9,467 bases of DNA from Deltaproteobacteria bacterium (GTDB taxonomy: Bacteria > Myxococcota > Polyangia > Polyangiales > B10-G4). The stretch is from the NCBI GenBank assembly GCA_019312705.1, contig JAFDCW010000094.1, positions 1 through 9,467 on the forward strand, in the 5' to 3' direction. This document shows, piece after piece, positions 4,556 through 9,467 of the stretch. Both the position numbers and the translations under genes were made by a program. A model generated the notes under the pieces. It was not told the origin of the DNA. It saw only the letters and a list, made by a program, of their open reading frames with translations, and did not search any database. Positions within the stretch are counted from its first letter, which is position 1. Each line of letters begins with the position of its first letter.

Positions 4556-7500
4556 ATGGCAGACGAGTCGAAGAGTAAGGGGAAAGACCGGGGAAAGACC
4601 GTCGAAGTCAACGCACCACCCTCCGATGGAGCGCTACCAGAGATGTCCCTGTCGGACTTCGATTTCGTCGAAGACACGACCGCCGACGTCGGTGCTCAGC
4701 CCGGCGCCAAACCCCATACGCCTGCCTCGCTGCCGCCCCCCCCCCCGAAAAAGGCATCCCCTGCCATGCGCCCGCCGCGGCCCCCGACCGCACCGAAGGT
4801 TCCCTCGCGCCAGCGAGGTGGCTCAGCACCGAAGGCCCCAGGCGCACCGCCAAAGAGCCCCCCGACTCCAGCGCGCGGCGCCCCGCCGCGGCCCGCGCCG
4901 ACCACGTCCGCGACTCAGACGGCCGGGGCGACGCAGGTGACTCCGCCGGCGCCGATGGCCGCGCCGCCGCTGACGGCTCCCCACGAAGGCGGCGAGGTCA
5001 GGACGACCGAACCCCCCCCGGGAAATCCCCTCCGTGTTCGCGACGCCCACGCCCTCATCGAGCGCTGCAAGGCGGAACTCCTCAAGCGCCCCGACGACCT
5101 GCGCTCCGCGCGGCTTCACTACGAGATGGCGCGCCTCTACGAGGGGCTCCTCGAAGAGCCCAAGAACGCCGAGAAGCACTACCTCGAGGCGAGCCGGCAC
5201 TCACCGTCCCACGTCGCCGCGTTGCGCGGCGCCCGACGCCTTGCGCACGCCGCAGGAAAACACGCGGCCACGCTCACCCTTTTCGACCAGGAGATCCGCG
5301 CGACACCGGACCCACGGCGCCGGGCGGCCCTCCACTACGAAAAGGGCCGGGCCCTCGAAGACGGCCTCGGACGGAGAGACGAGGCCCGCAAGGCCTACGG
5401 CCAGGCCCTCGAGCTCAACCGCGATGACGCGTCCGTGCTGAAGGCGATCGAACGCGTCGAGCGCCGGGACAAATCGTGGTCCGCCCTCGAAAAGACCTAC
5501 GCCCGCCTCGCGAGTTCCCTCACCGAAGACCCCCACCTCCGGGCTGCGTTGACCGCGGTCCGTGCACAGCTCGCCGAACACCGCGCCGACGACCCGCGCC
5601 AGGCAACATCTCTCTACCGCAAGGCCGTCGAGCTCGAGCCGACGACGTCATCTGCGCTCTCGTCGCTGAAGCGGCTGACGCGCAGCCAACGCATGTGGAC
5701 CGACCTCGTGTCGGCCCTGCAACAGCAAGTGAGCCTCGCCGGGGACGCCGAAGGTCGGGTCGACGCGTTGTGGCGAATCGCACGCGTCCAGCGAATCGCC
5801 CTCGGGGACGCCGCGTCGGCCATCACGGCCCTCGAAGAAGCACGCCAACTCGGAGGAGAGAAGCGCTTCATCACTCAGGAACTCGCGGACCTCTACGAGG
5901 CCACGGCTCGTCACGAAGACCTCGCCGGGGCCCTCAACCGCCTCGCTGAGAGCGCGACGGATCAGCGAGAGCGGGTGAGCCTCTCCCACCGCCTAGGCAT
6001 GCTCTACGACGACGTCCTCGACGACAAGGAGCGAGCCCGACGCTGGTACGAAGGCGCCCTGGAAATGGACGGCCACTACGAGCCCGTCCGAACCGCCCTC
6101 GATGCGCTCTATCGCCGCATCGGCGACTGGCCCGCCCTGGTGAGCCTGCAGCAAGTCATCGTGAGGGCGACCGAAGACGCGGGGGTGCGGGCACGGGCTC
6201 ATGTGGTCATCGGGCGCGTGCTCGAATCGAAGCTCGGCCAGCCCGACGACGCCGCACGCCACTACTCCCAGGCCCTCGGCCTCGACCCCGACGATGACGA
6301 AGCATTCAAAGCTCTCGACCGCCTGCACACCGCGGCGGGTCGGTATCGGGAGCTCGCCGAGCTCTTCCAGCGGCGCGTCGACCGGACCCCCGACGACGAC
6401 GAGATCAACGGGTTCCTGTTTCGGATCGGCGCCATCTACGAAGATCGCCTCGCGGAGCCGAAGGGCGCCGTCAACGCCTACCAACGAATCCTCGCCCGGG
6501 CACCCGAGCACGTTGCAGCCCTCCAGGCTCTCGCCCGCGCGGCCCATCGAGCGGGAGAGCACGCGGTATTCGTCGATTCCCTCGAGCGAGAGGCCAAACT
6601 GGCAGACCCGACGCGGGCCCTCTCCCTCGAGATCCGCGCCGCGGTCGTTGTCGACCGCGACCTCGGAGACCCCGAACGGGCGCTCACCAAGCTGCGCGAC
6701 GTACTCGGCAAAGACGCCAAGCACCGAGAAGCGCTCCGAGTGATCGCGTCGACCTACCAGCGCCTCGGACGATACGACAACCTTCTGGAGACCTGGGAGC
6801 AAGAGCTCGCGATCACGGACAAGCGTGACCAGCCCGACCTCCTACACAAGATGGGCGAAGTAAGTCGCACGCGCATCGCCAAAGAAGACATCGCGATCGG
6901 GTACTTCCAGCGCGCCCTCGCGATCGACGCAGACCACCACCGGTCGTTCGACGACATGGTGACCGCGCTTCGATCCCGGGAACGCTGGGCCGACCTGTGC
7001 AATGCCCTCGAGCAGCGAATTGAGCAAGTCGACAGTGATGAAGCGCGGGCCCACCTCGCGATCGAGTTGGCGGAGCTCTACGAAGAAAAGGTCAAGCAAC
7101 CCGAGAAGGCTCTGGTCGCCTACGACAGCGCTCTCGCCGCGATGCCCGCCGACTCGACAGCAATGGAAGCCCGCCAAAGGCTGCTCTCGGACAAGAAGTC
7201 GTGGAAAGATCTCGCCGAGAGCCTCGTCGAGGAAGCGCACCTCTCGGGCGCCGACGAGGACTCGAACGACGCGCTGCTGCGTGCCGGTGGCGTGTACGCG
7301 AGCCGCCTGGACAACCTCAATATCGCCGCCGATTGTTATCAGAAGATCCTCGCAAAGAGCCCGAAGCACATCGGGGCCCTGCTCGCCCTCGAGGGCATCT
7401 ACGACCGCAGCAACAACGTCCTCGGCCTCGCGGATGTCTACCGTCGACAGGCGGTGGTCTTCGAAGACCCCGCCGCCAAGGTCGCGGCGTTGCGCGAACT

Positions 7501-9467
7501 GACGCGAAACAGCAAAGATGATCGCCTGCTCGCGCAGACCTACGAGAAGATCCTCGAGGTATCGCGGACGGACCTCGAGGCCCTCGAAGGTCTCGCCGCG
7601 ATGGCCCGGGCCCGCCAGGACGAAGCCGCCCTCCTAGGCCTCGAAGCGCGCCTGGCGTCTGCGGCCGGAGACTCGACGGTCCGAGCCTTCCACCAGGCGA
7701 ATGTCGCCGAATTGCTCGAGCGGGTCGGTGGCCCCGGCGCCCTCGAGACGTACCGAGCGGCGATCGCCGCCGACGGCGAAAGCATGAGCGTCGTACGGGG
7801 TTTCACCCGAGTCGCCCGAGCGGCCGGAGACGCCGACGCGCTCCGCGAGGCGGCGGAGCTCGAGGCCCGGGTTACCGGTGACCGGAGTCTCGCGGTTCAG
7901 CTCCTGGTACAGGCCGCGGTCATCCGGAACGAGTTACGGGACTTCGAGGGGGCCGTGACGGACCTAGAGCGAGCCCTCGAACTCGACCCCGACAACACGG
8001 AGGTCGCGGCCCGCCTGCGCCACCTGCTGGTCAACCTCGAGCGGGTCCCCTACCTCATCGACGTGCTCGGTCGCGCCGCGCAGAGCGCCGAGCGGCCCGA
8101 AGCCGCGGCCGATCTTCACGTGACCGTGGCGGAGCTGCACGCCGACCACCGCAACGACCTGCCCGCGGCCCTCGCCGCCTGCAACCGCGCCCTCACCCGC
8201 GTTGCGACCCACCCAATGACGCTCCTGAAGCGAGCGATCTATCTCGTACGGGCCCAGCAATGGAACGACGCCGCAGAAGCACTGCGTACGATCATCGAAC
8301 ACACCACGGACCGGACGATGCTCGCCGACGCACACCTACGCTTGGCGGCCATCTGCGACGATCATCTATCGGATGTCGATCAGGCGGTGCGGAGCCTGCG
8401 AGCCGTCCTCATTCAAGAAGACGCCAATCGGGAGGCCCTCACGCGCCTCGGCCGCCTTCAGCTCGGCCTGGGCAAACGAGACGAAGCGCTCGAGTTGGCC
8501 CGGCGCCTCACGAACTTGGCCGAAGGCCCGGCCGAACGGGCGGAGTCCCTCGTCGAAGTCTCGCGCATCGAGAAGGCCCTCAACAGGCACGAAGACCGGG
8601 CGAAGACCCTCCTCGAGGCCGTTTCACTTTCGGGCGCCGGAGGCGTCGCGGCCGACGACTACTGCAAGATGATCGGCCAGCGGGGCGGCGCGACCTGGGA
8701 CGCGTATCTCGGTGTGCTCATGCGCTACAAGGACCTCGCCGCGCGCATGGGTCACCCGACGGCACCGACCTACCTGGCCATCGCCGGGGTGTTCGGCGAT
8801 CATCTGAACCGGGCCGACCGGGCCTTCTCCACGCTCCGTGAAGGGGTCGATCGAGAACCAATGTCCGCCGAGCTTCCCCTCGAGCTCGCCGCGCGCCTGT
8901 CGGCGACGGGCAGCTTCGACCGCGCGGTCGACGCGCTGCGGCGCTTCCTCCTGCAAGATGTGACAAAGGTCGACGTTTGGCGCGCGCTCTCGGTGGCCAT
9001 CGGGAACATGGGGGACGGCGAAGAGTCCGTGGCGGTTCTGCTCTCGTTGATGGTCCTCGACGCCGGGCAGCCGGAAGAGCTGATGTCCCTCCGGGCGCGG
9101 CGAGCGAGGGCTGGGGAGGCGGCGCCCGGCCTCCTCGGTGACCAGGGCATTCGCCAGCTTCAGGTCAACGGCGCCTTCGACAACGTCGCCGCCGGGATGA
9201 CCGGTGCCCTCTCGGAGGCGCTCGGCAAGATCTATCCACCGGAATATGCGCAATACGGTCTCTCGAAGCGCGACCGGATCCGCGCCGGGGCCGTGCTAGC
9301 GGTGCGCAATCTCGCGGACCGCCTCGGCGCGGTCTTCGGGGTCCCCGAGTTCGACCTCTACGTGCACGAGGCGAATGTGCCCGACGTGTCGATCGAGCTC
9401 GCGAGCCCGCCGGCGATCATGGTGCCCGCCTGGGCCACATCCCTCCCGACAGCCGAGCTGGCGTTCA
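4556..9467 (+). CDS. Giant TPR-repeat protein, C-terminus cut by window edge
   Basis: One frame runs uninterrupted from ATG 4556 to the window end, giving at least 1637 residues with no stop. Layout: a charged tail (1-28); a short acidic-hydrophobic segment MSLSDFDFVEDTT (30-42); a Pro/Ala-rich, probably disordered linker (about 48-156); about 18 modules of about 72 residues (about 184-1520); and a distinct C-terminal domain (from about 1556). Each module reads like RIGxIYED...A...Y..AL...P....AL..L, then a second helix pair, that is, two TPR-like hairpins. No signal peptide or membrane segment is visible, so the protein is expected in the cytoplasm as a superhelical scaffold binding other proteins. 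No catalytic motif is visible within the repeats. A G-run 3 nt before the ATG is a poor ribosome site. ATG 4643 (residue 30), with GGAG 11 nt upstream, is an alternative start. The partner and function are unknown. Confidence 0.88.
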   Translation, partial: MADESKSKGKDRGKTVEVNAPPSDGALPEMSLSDFDFVEDTTADVGAQPGAKPHTPASLPPPPPKKASPAMRPPRPPTAPKVPSRQRGGSAPKAPGAPPKSPPTPARGAPPRPAPTTSATQTAGATQVTPPAPMAAPPLTAPHEGGEVRTTEPPPGNPLRVRDAHALIERCKAELLKRPDDLRSARLHYEMARLYEGLLEEPKNAEKHYLEASRHSPSHVAALRGARRLAHAAGKHAATLTLFDQEIRATPDPRRRAALHYEKGRALEDGLGRRDEARKAYGQALELNRDDASVLKAIERVERRDKSWSALEKTYARLASSLTEDPHLRAALTAVRAQLAEHRADDPRQATSLYRKAVELEPTTSSALSSLKRLTRSQRMWTDLVSALQQQVSLAGDAEGRVDALWRIARVQRIALGDAASAITALEEARQLGGEKRFITQELADLYEATARHEDLAGALNRLAESATDQRERVSLSHRLGMLYDDVLDDKERARRWYEGALEMDGHYEPVRTALDALYRRIGDWPALVSLQQVIVRATEDAGVRARAHVVIGRVLESKLGQPDDAARHYSQALGLDPDDDEAFKALDRLHTAAGRYRELAELFQRRVDRTPDDDEINGFLFRIGAIYEDRLAEPKGAVNAYQRILARAPEHVAALQALARAAHRAGEHAVFVDSLEREAKLADPTRALSLEIRAAVVVDRDLGDPERALTKLRDVLGKDAKHREALRVIASTYQRLGRYDNLLETWEQELAITDKRDQPDLLHKMGEVSRTRIAKEDIAIGYFQRALAIDADHHRSFDDMVTALRSRERWADLCNALEQRIEQVDSDEARAHLAIELAELYEEKVKQPEKALVAYDSALAAMPADSTAMEARQRLLSDKKSWKDLAESLVEEAHLSGADEDSNDALLRAGGVYASRLDNLNIAADCYQKILAKSPKHIGALLALEGIYDRSNNVLGLADVYRRQAVVFEDPAAKVAALRELTRNSKDDRLLAQTYEKILEVSRTDLEALEGLAAMARARQDEAALLGLEARLASAAGDSTVRAFHQANVAELLERVGGPGALETYRAAIAADGESMSVVRGFTRVARAAGDADALREAAELEARVTGDRSLAVQLLVQAAVIRNELRDFEGAVTDLERALELDPDNTEVAARLRHLLVNLERVPYLIDVLGRAAQSAERPEAAADLHVTVAELHADHRNDLPAALAACNRALTRVATHPMTLLKRAIYLVRAQQWNDAAEALRTIIEHTTDRTMLADAHLRLAAICDDHLSDVDQAVRSLRAVLIQEDANREALTRLGRLQLGLGKRDEALELARRLTNLAEGPAERAESLVEVSRIEKALNRHEDRAKTLLEAVSLSGAGGVAADDYCKMIGQRGGATWDAYLGVLMRYKDLAARMGHPTAPTYLAIAGVFGDHLNRADRAFSTLREGVDREPMSAELPLELAARLSATGSFDRAVDALRRFLLQDVTKVDVWRALSVAIGNMGDGEESVAVLLSLMVLDAGQPEELMSLRARRARAGEAAPGLLGDQGIRQLQVNGAFDNVAAGMTGALSEALGKIYPPEYAQYGLSKRDRIRAGAVLAVRNLADRLGAVFGVPEFDLYVHEANVPDVSIELASPPAIMVPAWATSLPTAELAF
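4579..4600 (+). repeat. Perfect 11-bp tandem repeat, two copies, in the TPR gene 5' end
   Basis: GGGGAAAGACC occurs at 4579-4589 and again at 4590-4600 with no gap, encoding KGKDRGKT-like residues near codons 8-15. The unit is not a multiple of three, so gain or loss of a copy would shift the frame for a product started at ATG 4556, but not for one started at ATG 4643. Confidence 0.85.
4736..4746 (+). repeat. Homopolymer tract of 11 cytosines
   Basis: Eleven consecutive C residues lie within a run of five proline codons at residues 60-64 of the TPR protein. A second, shorter tract of 8 C lies at 5012-5019. Such runs are slippage-prone in replication, transcription and sequencing, and a length change would truncate the protein in its disordered linker. 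Confidence 0.9.
5105..9110 (+). repeat. Protein-level array of about 18 double-TPR modules, period about 72 residues
   Basis: The array can be phased by eye. The module beginning SLSHRLG starts at 5978, RAHVVIG at 6194, GFLFRIG at 6410 and SLEIRAA at 6623, spacings of 216, 216 and 213 bp. From LHYEMA (residue 187) to PTYLAIAG (residue 1404) there are 17 steps averaging about 71.6 residues. DNA identity between modules is low, so the array is old rather than a recent expansion. One module near residues 980-1050 is a few residues short. Confidence 0.8.

Noticed and set aside
4462..4557. Extension of the small minus-strand protein to ATG 4557
   Set aside because: Third-position GC is clearly lower here than in the core and the stretch would consume the divergent promoter region. 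It is kept as an alternative start, not as the main call.
5993..6802. Minus-strand open frame of about 269 residues inside the TPR gene
   Set aside because: It lies opposite well-phased TPR modules; its composition (Val, Glu, Gly rich) is what the antisense of Leu/Glu/Ala-rich GC-rich coding DNA gives.
8624..9253. Minus-strand open frame of about 209 residues inside the TPR gene
   Set aside because: Antisense shadow of the last TPR modules; no recognisable motif or ribosome site.

Overview
The window is GC-rich bacterial chromosome, densely coded, with high-GC third codon positions. The contents suggest a deltaproteobacterium-like organism, possibly Myxococcota or a relative: an isoprenoid-quinone gene pair, small unassigned accessory genes and a very long soluble TPR protein. 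That placement is an inference from style and gene content; no rRNA or other marker is present. I saw no tRNA, rRNA, insertion sequence or CRISPR array.

Left part (1-1343, minus strand): a two-gene quinone operon. A long-chain trans-polyprenyl diphosphate synthase (192-1280) is followed after 3 bp by the start of a UbiE/MenG quinone methyltransferase, which runs off the left edge (1-188). One gene makes the side chain and the other methylates the prenylated ring. Upstream is an AT-rich control region with a good sigma70-type promoter facing left and a perfect 20-bp palindrome (1295-1314) at the expected transcription start, so a repressor probably controls the operon.

Middle part (1405-4245, plus strand): three tightly packed genes. 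They are a Trm112-like zinc-finger/SAM-methyltransferase fusion, a YeeZ-like atypical NAD(P)-binding epimerase-family protein overlapping it by 4 bp, and an unrecognised soluble protein 10 bp further on. A small minus-strand gene (4216-4461) converges on this operon and overlaps its last gene by 30 bp.

Right part (4556-9467, plus strand): one giant reading frame, open to the window edge (at least 1637 residues). It has a charged N-terminal tail, a roughly 110-residue Pro/Ala-rich linker, about 18 consecutive modules of about 72 residues (each a pair of TPR-like hairpins), and the start of a different C-terminal domain. The last visible residues resemble the part of an M48-type peptidase fold just before its HExxH helix, so the key evidence lies just beyond the window. 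The gene is head to head with the small minus-strand gene. Its 5' end holds a perfect 11-bp tandem repeat and an 11-C homopolymer, both of which would shift the frame if their length changed. The giant TPR protein, its divergent small partner and the slippage-prone 5' end are the best candidates for something undescribed.
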